Both the position numbers and the translations under genes were made by a program. The notes below the pieces were generated by a model. The model saw only the letters and a program-made list of their open reading frames with translations. It did no database searches and was not told the DNA's origin. 54,466 nucleotides of DNA from positions 1-54,466 of the forward strand of contig NZ_AKWY02000007.1 of NCBI RefSeq assembly GCF_000306255.2, written 5' to 3'. This DNA is from Leptospira noguchii serovar Panama str. CZ214 (GTDB lineage: Bacteria > Spirochaetota > Leptospiria > Leptospirales > Leptospiraceae). Of the stretch, positions 24,503 through 34,666 are shown piece by piece (within the stretch, counting starts at the first letter, position 1; every line of letters starts with the position of its first letter).

Positions 24503-27019
24503 TTATTTCGGGATCATCTTTATTATGTATTTTGAATCTTTTTCGATTTGAGACTGAGTGAATCGAATCTTACGATGTTCTCCGTTTAGAAACAGTTCGA
24601 TCTGATCTCCATAAAATGGTGATCCTAAATTTCCTGAGTTTCCAGTAGGTAATACCGACCAGGAATTTTCCGGATTTGTTAGATCGATGATTCTTCGTTT
24701 AGAAGGACCTACACGAGGAGTCATCTTCGGATTGATTTCTTTCTGATTCATTAGATTGATTACGGATTCTCCTGAAGCGACTGAAAAAGGACCTTGATTA
24801 AAAATCAAATCTAAAGCCGGTACTTTTCCCATCGGGTGTTCAAACTTGATTTTATGTGCGTCCTTCCATTTCCAAGTAGAAGGAGGTCCGCCGTGTTCTT
24901 TGGATAAATAACGAACCGTTTGGGCAAAAGAACGGATGAGAATTTCTCTTCTCGTTTCTTTTATACCCGGTGTCGTAAGATCGTCCCAAAAATCGGATTT
25001 CGGATTTGCAAGGATTGATTTATATGCGTTCCAACGTTCCGCGGTTTGTCCAAAAATTTGAAGATTCGATTCTCCAAATTCATCCATCCACAAATTCAAC
25101 ATTACAAATTGATTGAGCGTATGAAATATTGTGGCCCCCGATGAGTCTAACGTGTTTTCGCCATCGAACTTTCTATAAATATCCAAAGCCTCTTTAAATA
25201 CACCCGACCAATTTTTATCTTCTTCGATTTCCAAAGAGATCAAAGGTACGATTGATCTCGCTGAAAAGGAATGGACGTCGGTTTGTATTTTTTTCATATC
25301 GTCCACGGTCCAATTTTTTTTCTGGGATAAAAGTTCATGGATTCTTCTTCCCCGATCCGATTCCTGCCAATACCCTTCCGGTTTTCCATAACCTTTGAGT
25401 TCATAAGTAGGAAGATGATTTGCAGTGAGTATAATTCCTTCCGAGGGATTGATGAGTTTCGGGTTTTGATCAAACGGAATATAACCGATGACGTCGTCTT
25501 CACCTGACGCTCCGTTTAATATCTTGCGAGTATTGGTTTTCTTTTTACGAATCGGAAATCTTCCTACACTCCACCAAGCGATGTTTCCATTTTTGTCTGC
25601 ATAAGAAACGTTTAAACCGGGCGCGGGCAAATTGGAAACAATCGTGGAACATTCGGTCAAGGATGAACAATGTCCTAAGGAATGGATCGTTTCTAAGAGT
25701 GGGACCGATAGATGATGAAAGACCCAATATAAAGAAACGACTGGTCCGGTATATCCTTGGATCGGTTTTGAAAGAATCGGACCATGAGAAGTCACCTGAA
25801 TTGTAATTTCTCTCGGTTCTTCACCTTTGACTTGGATTGATTCTTTCAAAACTTGGACCGGAACCCAATTTCCTTTTTCTTTTACAAAATTCGGTTTTGT
25901 TGGATGTAGAATTTCTTCGTAAAAATCCATATCATCGTTTTCTAACATTGTCAAAGCCCAAGCTTTTTGTACGTTATGCGCTACTAAAGGAAAAGGGAAA
26001 ATCGGTAAATGATACCCGTAGGTTTCGTGATCTCCCGCTTTCAAGTGAACCTCATACCAGGTTCCAGGATTACTGTAACCGATATGAGGATCGTTTGCCA
26101 GAATTGCTCCTCCTGTAGTTGATCGAGAAGGGCCGATGACCCAAGAGTTACTTCCAGATAAAGAAGGAAGTTCTTTTAAAATCCGATTTGTTTTTTGAAT
26201 TATAGGCTCTAAGTCTGAAAGTTCATTTGATTTTGAAAATTTGGATTCTTTTGCCAAAGGAAGAAATACTTTCTGATTTTCTGTTAATTTTTTAGGAGAA
26301 TAAGAAGGTTGATCTTCCTGAATCGAAAACGGTTCTTCTGCATCGTGTCTTGGAAATAATTCACTTACGTTTCGATTGGGAAGTTTTCTTTCTAAGATGG
26401 TATAAAGAGTATCGTTTCGCAAAGCTTCTGCAAATGAAAAAGATAATAAGGAAAGTGCACTCATTACGTCGAGTCGGTCGAACGGTTTCGGTGTATATCC
26501 TAAAATTGTAAACTCTATGGGAAGTGATTCAGTTTTTAAAAAATAATTGATTCCTTCTAAAAATGAATCCAATTCTTTTAAAATCTGTGGATTTGCCTTT
26601 TCAGATTCTTGTAACATCTTTTCCGCGGTTCTTCTTAATAATACCTGTCTTAAAAAAATGTCTGTTGGAACTAGTTCGGCTCCTAAAACCTCCGATAGTT
26701 CTCCTTTGGCCGCTCTTCTTAAAATTTCTATTTGAAACAAACGATCGCTTGCACATACATAACCTAACGCGAAATAGGCGGAAGATGAATCTTCGGATCG
26801 AATATGAGGAACTCCGTAGGAATCTCGAATTACTGAGACCGGTTGGGTAAGTCCTGGAATTTTTAATTCTCCTGATAAACGAGGAGCTTTCCAAAAAATC
26901 AAAAATACAAATAGAACTTTTATAAGAACGACCAATACAAGAATCGTAATCAAGGATTTACGAATCCAAATTGGTATTTGATTCCAAAAATTTAATACAA
27001 TCTGAAGAATTCTTTTCAT
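24503..27019 (-). CDS. Penicillin acylase-family Ntn hydrolase, membrane-anchored
   Basis: From the ATG at 27019 (a GTG at 27028 is also open) the protein has 838 residues. An N-terminal membrane helix (SLITILVLVVLIKVLFVFLI) directs it to the periplasm. An α-chain region follows (VIRDSYGVPHIRSE, ALGYVCASDRLFQIE). After a spacer comes SLSGSNSWVIGPS, where the Ser at about residue 293 (counted from 27028) in G-S-N-S-W should become the N-terminal nucleophile after self-cleavage. ILANDPHIGYSNPGTWYEVH and TANH- and ESDRGRRI-type β-chain blocks are present. Members cleave amides such as penicillins and acyl-homoserine lactones; the substrate here is unknown. The gene is isolated. Confidence 0.88.
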   Translation of the reverse strand: MKRILQIVLNFWNQIPIWIRKSLITILVLVVLIKVLFVFLIFWKAPRLSGELKIPGLTQPVSVIRDSYGVPHIRSEDSSSAYFALGYVCASDRLFQIEILRRAAKGELSEVLGAELVPTDIFLRQVLLRRTAEKMLQESEKANPQILKELDSFLEGINYFLKTESLPIEFTILGYTPKPFDRLDVMSALSLLSFSFAEALRNDTLYTILERKLPNRNVSELFPRHDAEEPFSIQEDQPSYSPKKLTENQKVFLPLAKESKFSKSNELSDLEPIIQKTNRILKELPSLSGSNSWVIGPSRSTTGGAILANDPHIGYSNPGTWYEVHLKAGDHETYGYHLPIFPFPLVAHNVQKAWALTMLENDDMDFYEEILHPTKPNFVKEKGNWVPVQVLKESIQVKGEEPREITIQVTSHGPILSKPIQGYTGPVVSLYWVFHHLSVPLLETIHSLGHCSSLTECSTIVSNLPAPGLNVSYADKNGNIAWWSVGRFPIRKKKTNTRKILNGASGEDDVIGYIPFDQNPKLINPSEGIILTANHLPTYELKGYGKPEGYWQESDRGRRIHELLSQKKNWTVDDMKKIQTDVHSFSARSIVPLISLEIEEDKNWSGVFKEALDIYRKFDGENTLDSSGATIFHTLNQFVMLNLWMDEFGESNLQIFGQTAERWNAYKSILANPKSDFWDDLTTPGIKETRREILIRSFAQTVRYLSKEHGGPPSTWKWKDAHKIKFEHPMGKVPALDLIFNQGPFSVASGESVINLMNQKEINPKMTPRVGPSKRRIIDLTNPENSWSVLPTGNSGNLGSPFYGDQIELFLNGEHRKIRFTQSQIEKDSKYIIKMIPK

Positions 27020-27672
27020 TGGCTCCACACTTTAAACAGTTAACTTAGTATTTTTACTCGAACCTTTAAGAAACCGTTCGAGATCAGTTTTTCAAAAAAC
27101 GTGGTAGTTCCCACATTTTAAGATCAACTTTTAACTTCTTTCGGGAAGGGAACTTTATTCGATCTGATTTCAATAGCAAGAAAAGTTTTTCCCGTATTTT
27201 TGTTTCCTACATTTCAAAATTTCAACGTAAGATCTCAAATTTGCAGTAGTTCCCACAGATTTAGTCTCATTTGAGTCCATTCTACTTTTTGAAAGTTTTT
27301 AAATCATGAAAATTTGCAGTAGTTCCCACAAATTAAAAAATTAGAATATTCTTTATGAAACGAACCTAAGAACAATCGTTTACTTAAGATTGGAGTCTAT
27401 TCAAAAATCTAAAGATTGCAAAGATTTGATAATGGAGAAATTACTGGAAAGTCCGTAAACATACAGATGGTGTAATTTGTAGGAACTCCAATTTTATTAG
27501 AAATTTCTAAAAGATCATTGTTTTATACCTTTTGAGTTTTGAACCAAAGCAAACCAAACTCAAACTTTATGCACCTATTTTAGGAATTCAGTGAAAACTG
27601 TAAGATTTTCAAGAGGAAACCATTCTAAACTGAGTACTTGACAACACTTCTCTTTTTAATTTTCTGGTCGGT
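27020..27672. other. Non-coding spacer rich in repeat E motifs
   Basis: 650 bp. GTAGTTCCCACA motifs at 27101-27115, 27243-27257 and 27316-27330, all in the same orientation, and an inverted GTAGGAACTCC at about 27479-27489. TTGACA at 27638-27643 could be a -35 box for the small gene at 27673. No other gene seen. Confidence 0.6.
27101..27330. repeat. Three repeat E motifs in one orientation
   Basis: GTGGTAGTTCCCACATTTTA (from 27101), GCAGTAGTTCCCACAGATTT (27243), GCAGTAGTTCCCACAAATTA (27316). The shared core is GTAGTTCCCACA. Spacings are 142 and 73 bp. Confidence 0.75.
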
Positions 27673-27819
27673 ATGAATCAAAAAACCGCAAAACTGCTGA
27701 ACAAATACGCAGAACTTAAAGGTATAAGCTCTAAACAAATCAAAAGAGAATGGTTGGTTTTAAACGAGCACCAAAAAGATCAAAAAAGACAGGAAATTCT
27801 AAAAGAGCTGGTAAAATAG
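27673..27819 (+). CDS. Small basic helical protein (48 aa)
   Basis: ATG at 27673 to TAG at 27817-27819. The product is Lys/Gln/Glu-rich and should be wholly helical (QKTAKLLNKYAELKGISSKQ, RQEILKELVK). The stretch SSKQIKREWLVLNEHQ looks like a short helix-turn-helix or ribosome/RNA-associated peptide, but no family is recognised. There is no clear Shine-Dalgarno sequence; TTTAAT at 27655-27660 may be a -10 box close to the start. The residue pattern argues for a real gene, the missing ribosome site against it. Confidence 0.5.
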   Translation: MNQKTAKLLNKYAELKGISSKQIKREWLVLNEHQKDQKRQEILKELVK

Positions 27820-27954
27820 CTTCTTTTTTTAGTCTCTTCCCATAGTTCCCGGTCGACTTTGAGACACCAGCTTGTTTTCAAAATTGAGTTTCCAAATAAC
27901 AAAGAATCCAAAGTTACAGGTGATTTATAGGCTCTGGGTTACCGGATAGGAACC

Positions 27955-28326
27955 ATGGAAGAAATCGAACTCACAAAAGAATTTCGCTTCGACGCAGCTC
28001 ATCTCCTACCTAATCTACCAGACGGTCATAAATGCAAACGACTTCACGGTCATAGTTTTCGTTTTAAACTTCATTTAAAAGGTAAGATCGATCCAAAAAC
28101 CGGTTGGTTGATCGATTATGCGGAAGTCAGTAAAATCGTAAAACCATTGATCGAAGATCAACTAGATCATTATTATCTGAACGATGTTCCAGGACTGGAA
28201 AATCCTACTTCCGAAAATATTTCAATTTGGCTTTGGAATCATTTCAAACCTCTTTTGCCCTTACTCTATAAGATTACTTTAAATGAAACTTGTACAAGCG
28301 CTTGTATCTATAAAGGCCCTAAATAA
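27955..28326 (+). CDS. queD: 6-carboxy-5,6,7,8-tetrahydropterin synthase QueD
   Basis: Converts dihydroneopterin triphosphate to 6-carboxytetrahydropterin, the second step of queuosine (preQ0) synthesis. The 123-residue protein has the zinc site: His16 in FDAAHLL, and His31 and His33 in RLHGHSFRF. The catalytic Cys27 lies in HKCKRLHG. LDHYYLND, PTSENISIW and the final LNETCTSACIY with the conserved Glu are in place. The ATG at 27955 follows ATAGGAACC. The partner queC begins 400 bp downstream on the same strand; queE and queF are not in the window. Confidence 0.93.
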   Translation: MEEIELTKEFRFDAAHLLPNLPDGHKCKRLHGHSFRFKLHLKGKIDPKTGWLIDYAEVSKIVKPLIEDQLDHYYLNDVPGLENPTSENISIWLWNHFKPLLPLLYKITLNETCTSACIYKGPK

Positions 28327-28731
28327 CGTGAGTTCGATGTAATAAAACTATGATTCTGAAAAAAGTTGAAAGTTGAACTTTGCAGATTGATTTTTTAAAT
28401 ATGGGAACTACTGCAATTTAAAAAATAGAAATTTATAACAATTGAACCTGTCGTATTCAAATGTGGGAGCTACTGCAAATCCACGATTTGTGAGAGTTCC
28501 TACAGATTAAGTCGCATTACAAATTTTTAAACATTTATTTTTTATGCAAAAATCGGGTTTTTATAAAACGAATCTTATGCCGAACTCACTTTAAATAGGA
28601 AATCTTTATAAAATGAATTTTTTATTGAATGACAATCGCAAAACAGCGATTTCATGAAGAAAGCTGATATCAAGGACGCGGTTTTCGGATTTTATAAAGG
28701 TTCCCAATAAAAATGAGTGGAGGGATAAATT
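28327..28731. other. Spacer between queD and queC with repeats E and D
   Basis: The queD stop runs directly into ACGTGAGTTCGATGTAATAA, a block also seen at about 37503-37525. Repeat E motifs are at about 28402-28414, 28462-28475 and 28493-28504 and a full repeat D at 28597-28705. No preQ1 riboswitch is recognisable. Confidence 0.6.
28597..28705 (+). repeat. Repeat D, full copy
   Basis: Left end GGAAATCTTTATAAAATGAA, core AATCGCAAAACAGCGATTTCATG, right end TTTTATAAAGGTTCCC. The ends are inverted repeats of each other. Related copies lie at 9987-10055 and 43508-43608. Confidence 0.7.
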
Positions 28732-29460
<729 letters not shown>

Positions 29461-29469
29461 TTTCATCTG

Positions 29470-29485
29470 TTGACAATTTTGTCAA
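29470..29485. promoter_or_regulatory. Palindrome upstream of pntA2
   Basis: TTGACAA-TT-TTGTCAA, a perfect 7-bp inverted repeat about 60 bp before the pntA2 start and 10 bp after the queC stop. It could be an operator; TTGACA also looks like a -35 box. The function is inferred from position. Confidence 0.4.
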
Positions 29486-29531
29486 CACTTGACCTTCCTC
29501 AGTTTCTCCAAAGGAAGGAATCTAATCTCTG

Positions 29532-29832
<301 letters not shown>

Positions 29833-29834
29833 AT

Positions 29835-31235
<1,401 letters not shown>

Positions 31236-31263
31236 AAAATTTTCATTCTGTGCAGAATGTTTT

Positions 31264-31295
31264 AAGCCGGACTTTTCAAGGTCCGGCTTTTTTAT
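31264..31295 (+). terminator. Rho-independent terminator after pntB
   Basis: AAGCCGGAC (31264-31272), loop TTTTCAAG, GTCCGGCTT (31281-31289), followed by a T run. A strong 9-bp stem 28 bp after the stop. Confidence 0.92.
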
Positions 31296-31546
31296 TTGCG
31301 AAGAACGGTTCGAAATGGATTTCGTATTTTTCTTCAAATAAAAATCCGCGATATTCCAAGATCGTAGAATTAACAATCAGCAACTTACGAACTTCTCAGG
31401 ATTTGCAAAACGAAGATTCTCGAATTTCTCTAATAGTAGCGCGGTTCTACATCCTCTGTAAAATGAATGGGCGATTTTACAAAGACGCAGAAATTCTCAA
31501 AAATTATATCTAACTTGAAATTGTTTTTTTGTGTGCGAGATCTCAC

Positions 31547-31612
31547 ATCTTAAGTTTTGAAACAGACTCAGAATAGTATTATTTTTATATGTCTAAGCAA
31601 ATAACATCTCAA
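31547..31612 (+). repeat. Repeat F, copy 1
   Basis: CATCTTAAGTTTTGAAACAG, ACTCAGAATAGTATTATTTT, TATGTCTAAG. It aligns with CATTCTAAGTTTTAAACAAA, CTCAGCATAGTATTGTTTTC, ATGCGTCTGAG at about 53849-53911. Confidence 0.6.
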
Positions 31613-31710
31613 TAATGAGAAAACGTCTAAAATATGTGTGAGGTGACTCGTTCACCGACCCGTATTCTATGTCTTTTTCACAGGCCACGGGTATATAATT
31701 ACTTTTATAA

Positions 31711-31860
31711 GTTCGGCTTAATTTGGTCGGAATAAAATTTCATCTCGCTTACAAAGACGATAAGTCGGATAAATTCTGGAGCATTGAAGTATCCGGAAAA
31801 TCTTTTACTGTGACTTACGGCAAAACCGGAACAAACGCAAAGCCGCACATAAATTTCTAG
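31711..31860 (+). pseudogene. WGR-domain gene remnant
   Basis: The open frame reads [20 protein letters not shown], then [20 protein letters not shown] before TAG at 31858-31860. This is the first half of a WGR domain (the FWSIEV and YGKTGT strands), a fold found in PARPs and in many small Leptospira proteins. No ATG precedes it, only a TTG at 31723 without a Shine-Dalgarno sequence. The second half with the EAEKL-type helix is missing. It therefore looks like a broken copy of a paralogous family. Confidence 0.72.
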
Positions 31861-32113
31861 ATTTATATTTATTCTCTGGTTTTTTAAGGGATTTCATAAT
31901 ACATTCAAAAATAATAATGTTATTTTTATGTGTATGGATGAATTTTGATAAAGATTTGCACAGTTATAATTTTCGAACTAAAAATAGCATATTACGTTGA
32001 TAAAATTTTCCTATTCTAGATGAATTGCCATGTAAATTGAACTTTACATAATTTTGTATTGAGAAGAATGTTGTGCCCCTATCTGCACCTAGAATGCAGA
32101 TAAAGGATGGATC

Positions 32114-32626
32114 ATGAAACAATACTCACTTCAAAAAAAATTAGGACGTTCGATTTTGCTGGTTTTATTTACTATTTCTTTAGCAGTTTCGAGTTTGTAT
32201 GCGGATGAATCTGAGAAAAAAACATATTCTACTAAAAACATAGACGTTACGGTTAAAGATAAAGATGGTTACAATCATTTTTTAGTGTTCACGAAAATCA
32301 TGACACCTGATAAGTCATACGTTGCATACAACGTAGAATTTTGGGTTAATAACTACGTATATTCCGAGATGGATACGTTTTCTCAAATTTCTTTTAAAGC
32401 AGGCAAAAAAAGTTTTAATGGAAATTTTTATAAATCGGACGTATCTTCCAACGCGCTTGTGCTTTATTTTTATATGGAAGAATCGACTGTTAAAGAACTT
32501 CTGACAAATTCTAATTCTGCAAGTCATTTGAATATCTCTCAAAAAAACAAAACGATTTTTGAATATACAATTGCAACCAAGGATAATTTCAAAAAAGCTT
32601 TAAAAGAAATTATAACCGTGGAATAA
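32114..32626 (+). CDS. Exported hypothetical protein (170 aa)
   Basis: ATG at 32114 with AAAGGATGG upstream. A clear signal peptide (RSILLVLFTISLAVSSLYA) with a cut after YA-DES. There is no lipobox cysteine, so it is probably periplasmic or secreted. The mature protein is rich in Lys, Ser, Tyr and Asn with short β-strands (NIDVTVKDKDGYNHFLVFTK, YVAYNVEFWVNNYVYSEMDT). I recognise no family. It stands alone between repeat-rich spacers, a common setting for lineage-specific exported proteins in Leptospira. Confidence 0.7.
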   Translation: MKQYSLQKKLGRSILLVLFTISLAVSSLYADESEKKTYSTKNIDVTVKDKDGYNHFLVFTKIMTPDKSYVAYNVEFWVNNYVYSEMDTFSQISFKAGKKSFNGNFYKSDVSSNALVLYFYMEESTVKELLTNSNSASHLNISQKNKTIFEYTIATKDNFKKALKEIITVE

Positions 32627-32990
32627 AATTAAAAATAAAAAACCTTTATAAAACTTTTTCACTGAATGGTGATCATTACTCGTCTCTATAAAATTGAGTA
32701 TTGTAATTTTTTATTATAATACACTGTTCAGTGAAAAACATAACTATGAGTAAAAGTTTTGGTCCTATCTCAAAACTTAAAGATTACTGATAACGGACTA
32801 CTGAAGGCTTGCAAATCCAGATGTAATGTTTTCTGTGGAAACTCCGACAATTGATTCGAAATTTTTAAAAGATTGTAGCTTATGTTTTTAGAGGTTTTGG
32901 GACAAGTTCTTATTATAAAATCTTAAATGAAAACTTGTAAGAAAACGCAGTAGTTTCCGCAGAAATCGTCACATTACACATTTGTAAATA

Positions 32991-33088
32991 TTAGAGTTGT
33001 TGAAAAATTAATTCTCCATCTGTTTCATGGAAACGGTAGATCGAGCAGTTTTGTTAATTTGCATTATGGAATTTTTTAACAACTCTAT
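32991..33088 (-). repeat. Repeat A, copy 6 (inverted)
   Basis: TTAGAGTTGTTGAAAAATTA, CTGTTTCATGGAAACGGTAG, TATGGAATTTTTTAACAACT. It is the reverse complement of the 34211 orientation. The core carries a GTTTCATGGAAAC hairpin. Confidence 0.82.
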
Positions 33089-33129
33089 TTATTTTTAATA
33101 ATTGGGGTTTCTACTGATCCCTACAAAAT

Positions 33130-33330
33130 TAGGCCTCATAAATGTTGTGATAAGGTGTCGGTTAACGTGTTTTAGTATAATCCAATGCGAAAGCGATTGA
33201 GGCGTGATCAACAAATTGAATTCAGGAAAAATTTTTGTTTTTAAGCGAACCCTCAATTTGTTGATCGGAGCTGAAAGCGCGGTCCGGCAGTGCCGGATTC
33301 GCCCAGATTTTCTTTCGTTGAATTTCACGC
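33130..33330 (+). repeat. Repeat C, copy 6
   Basis: CATAAATGTTGTGATAAGGT, AATGCGAAAGCGATTGAGGC, CAATTTGTTGATCGGAGCTG, AAAGCGCGGTCCGGC. The hairpin here is TCCGGC-AGT-GCCGGA (33283-33297), a perfect 6-bp stem. Confidence 0.8.
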
Positions 33331-33440
33331 TATTGAAGTGTAAAAGATTAGATTTTATTGTATAGTTTTTAAGTAAGAGCTTTTGGTAATAATTTCCACA
33401 TTTGATTTGGTTAATAATGATCAATAGAGGAAAATTCATT

Positions 33441-33493
33441 ATAAGCCATCTCAAAAATACTTTATCTTTGTTTAATATGCCGGATTCTAAGAT
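33441..33493 (-). repeat. Repeat B, inverted copy
   Basis: AAGCCATCTCAAAAATACTT, TATCTTTGTTTAATATGCCG, GATTCTAAGATAT; the reverse complement of the 44396-44470 order. Confidence 0.65.
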
Positions 33494-33538
33494 ATTAGTA
33501 AATTTAAACTGTAGGTGTCATTTTTGGAGAAATTTTAA

Positions 33539-33979
33539 ATGAATATTAAAGAAGCTTCTATTTTGGATTTGCCGGAAATTGCTAAACTCTTTGATGAATA
33601 TCGTCAATTTTATAAACAGAAATCGGATTTAAAGGATGCGGAAAAGTTTATCGAAGAAAGAATTCTTAAACAAGAATCCAAGATTTATCTTTTAATGGAT
33701 GGTAATGCTTACTGTGGTTTTACTCAGTTATATCCGATATTTACATCTTTATCCATGAAACGGGCTTGGATTTTAAATGATCTTTTTGTTAGATTGAAAT
33801 ATCGTAAAAAAGGAGGGGGTAAGGCCTTGATCGAGGAAGCGGCTAAATTTGCGAGAAGTACAGGAGCAAAGTATATTCAATTATCAACGGCTTTTGATAA
33901 TCATACCGCTCAAAAATTATATGAATCAATTGGTTTTGTAAAAGATGAAGAATTTTTTTATTATACTTGGGTTGTATAG
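33539..33979 (+). CDS. GNAT-family N-acetyltransferase
   Basis: A 146-residue cytoplasmic acetyltransferase. Motif A, the acetyl-CoA pyrophosphate loop, is present as LNDLFVRLKYRKKGGGKALI (R-x-x-G-x-G/A type, here RKKGGGKAL). The final β-strand region AFDNHTAQKLYESIGFVKDE is the standard motif B. The acceptor is unknown. ATG at 33539 after GGAGAAATTTTAA, a good Shine-Dalgarno sequence. The CWC-type gene follows after 21 bp and may be co-transcribed. Confidence 0.87.
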   Translation: MNIKEASILDLPEIAKLFDEYRQFYKQKSDLKDAEKFIEERILKQESKIYLLMDGNAYCGFTQLYPIFTSLSMKRAWILNDLFVRLKYRKKGGGKALIEEAAKFARSTGAKYIQLSTAFDNHTAQKLYESIGFVKDEEFFYYTWVV

Positions 33980-34000
33980 TATATATTAATTTTATAATAT

Positions 34001-34213
34001 ATGTCTGAAGAAAAATATTTAAATTCAGGAATTGTTCTAAAACTCTGTCCACGTTGTGGCCAGACATTTGGCTGTGGTGCAAATTTTTATTCTTGCGAAT
34101 GTTTTTCTATAAATTTGTCGTCTGAGGTTCGAAATCAGATTAAAAATAATTACGACGACTGTCTTTGTATGACTTGTTTGAAAGAGTTGGAAAATTTTAA
34201 AAAAGTAAATTAG
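34001..34213 (+). CDS. Cysteine-rich CWC-type small protein
   Basis: A 70-residue protein with eight cysteines, most in the spacing C-x2-C-x5-C-x7-C-x-C of the CWC family (LCPRCGQTFGCGA, YSCECFSI) and a further CLCMTCLKEL. The cysteines probably bind zinc. Family members are widespread but of unknown role. The start ATG at 34001 has a weak Shine-Dalgarno sequence. The TAG stop (34211-34213) is formed by the first bases of a repeat A copy, so the original C-terminus may have been changed by insertion of the repeat. It is near the GNAT gene. Confidence 0.78.
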   Translation: MSEEKYLNSGIVLKLCPRCGQTFGCGANFYSCECFSINLSSEVRNQIKNNYDDCLCMTCLKELENFKKVN

Positions 34214-34316
34214 AGTTGTTGAAAAATTCCATAGTGAAGATCAATAAAACTGTTTCAATCGACCGTTTCCATGAAACAGAAACTAAGTGGCGATTCATTT
34301 TTCAATAACTCTATTT
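34211..34316 (+). repeat. Repeat A, copy 7 (best-preserved)
   Basis: TAGAGTTGTTGAAAAATTCC at the left, CATTTTTCAATAACTCTA at the right. The core is CTGTTTCAATCGACCGTTTC then ATGAAACAGAAACTAAGTGG. Its first three bases serve as the stop of the CWC-type gene. Confidence 0.85.
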
Positions 34317-34666
34317 TATTGTTAACTCCAAAATCAAATTATCGATTCCAAAAATCTAACGTTGTAAAATTCCTCCTTGAACTTAATTAGGTAATCAAAT
34401 CGATTTTACATTTGAAAACGAGAATGGAATGAAATTTTATACTCGTTAAAATTTTCCGATAATATTTTAGAGGTTTTAAAAAAGCAACTGTGAATGTTGA
34501 AAATTGAATTTAAGAAAAAAAGGAAAATTTCAGATTGAGTCTATTTAAGCGTAAACAAAGTCTGAAAGAAATTTTCAAAATGATAAGTTTTATCAAAAAA
34601 AGGGAGTGAGAATAAACTTATCTCTCGTGTAAGATCTAAAAATGAAATTTTAAATAACGGTATTCA
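34317..34666. other. AT-rich spacer, no feature recognised
   Basis: 350 bp ahead of the antiporter gene. No repeat, gene or convincing promoter picked out. Confidence 0.5.

Larger units (their letters stand above)
31296..32113. other. Spacer with repeat F and a WGR-domain gene remnant
   Basis: 820 bp. Repeat F is at about 31547-31612, a GGTGA..TCACC inverted repeat at about 31643-31657, and the WGR remnant at 31711-31860. A frame of 87 codons overlapping the terminator is not accepted as a gene. Confidence 0.6.
32627..33538. other. Repeat-rich spacer (A inverted, C, B inverted)
   Basis: 910 bp. Repeat A at 32991-33088, repeat C at about 33130-33330 and repeat B at about 33441-33493. A CTCTATAAAATTGAGTA motif is at about 32684-32700, and E-like CAGTAGTTTCCGCAG at about 32948-32962. 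A 119-codon minus-strand frame is made of repeats and not accepted. Confidence 0.6.

Noticed and set aside
27101..27330. CRISPR array from the spaced GTAGTTCCCACA motifs
   Set aside because: Repeats are only ~12-15 bp, spacing is irregular, and no cas genes are in the window.
27830..27955. preQ1 riboswitch before queD
   Set aside because: No class I hairpin with an A-rich tail, and no class II or III pattern, could be drawn in the leader. The same holds for the queC leader.
29470..29485. LexA or Rex operator before pntA2
   Set aside because: The palindrome TTGACAATTTTGTCAA does not match either consensus well enough to name a regulator. Kept only as an unnamed palindrome.
31250..31513. 87-codon plus-strand frame after pntB
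   Set aside because: It starts inside the pntB terminator region and has no ribosome site or family pattern.
33095..33454. 119-codon minus-strand frame
   Set aside because: It covers a repeat C copy and its flanks; similar DNA elsewhere is not open in this frame.
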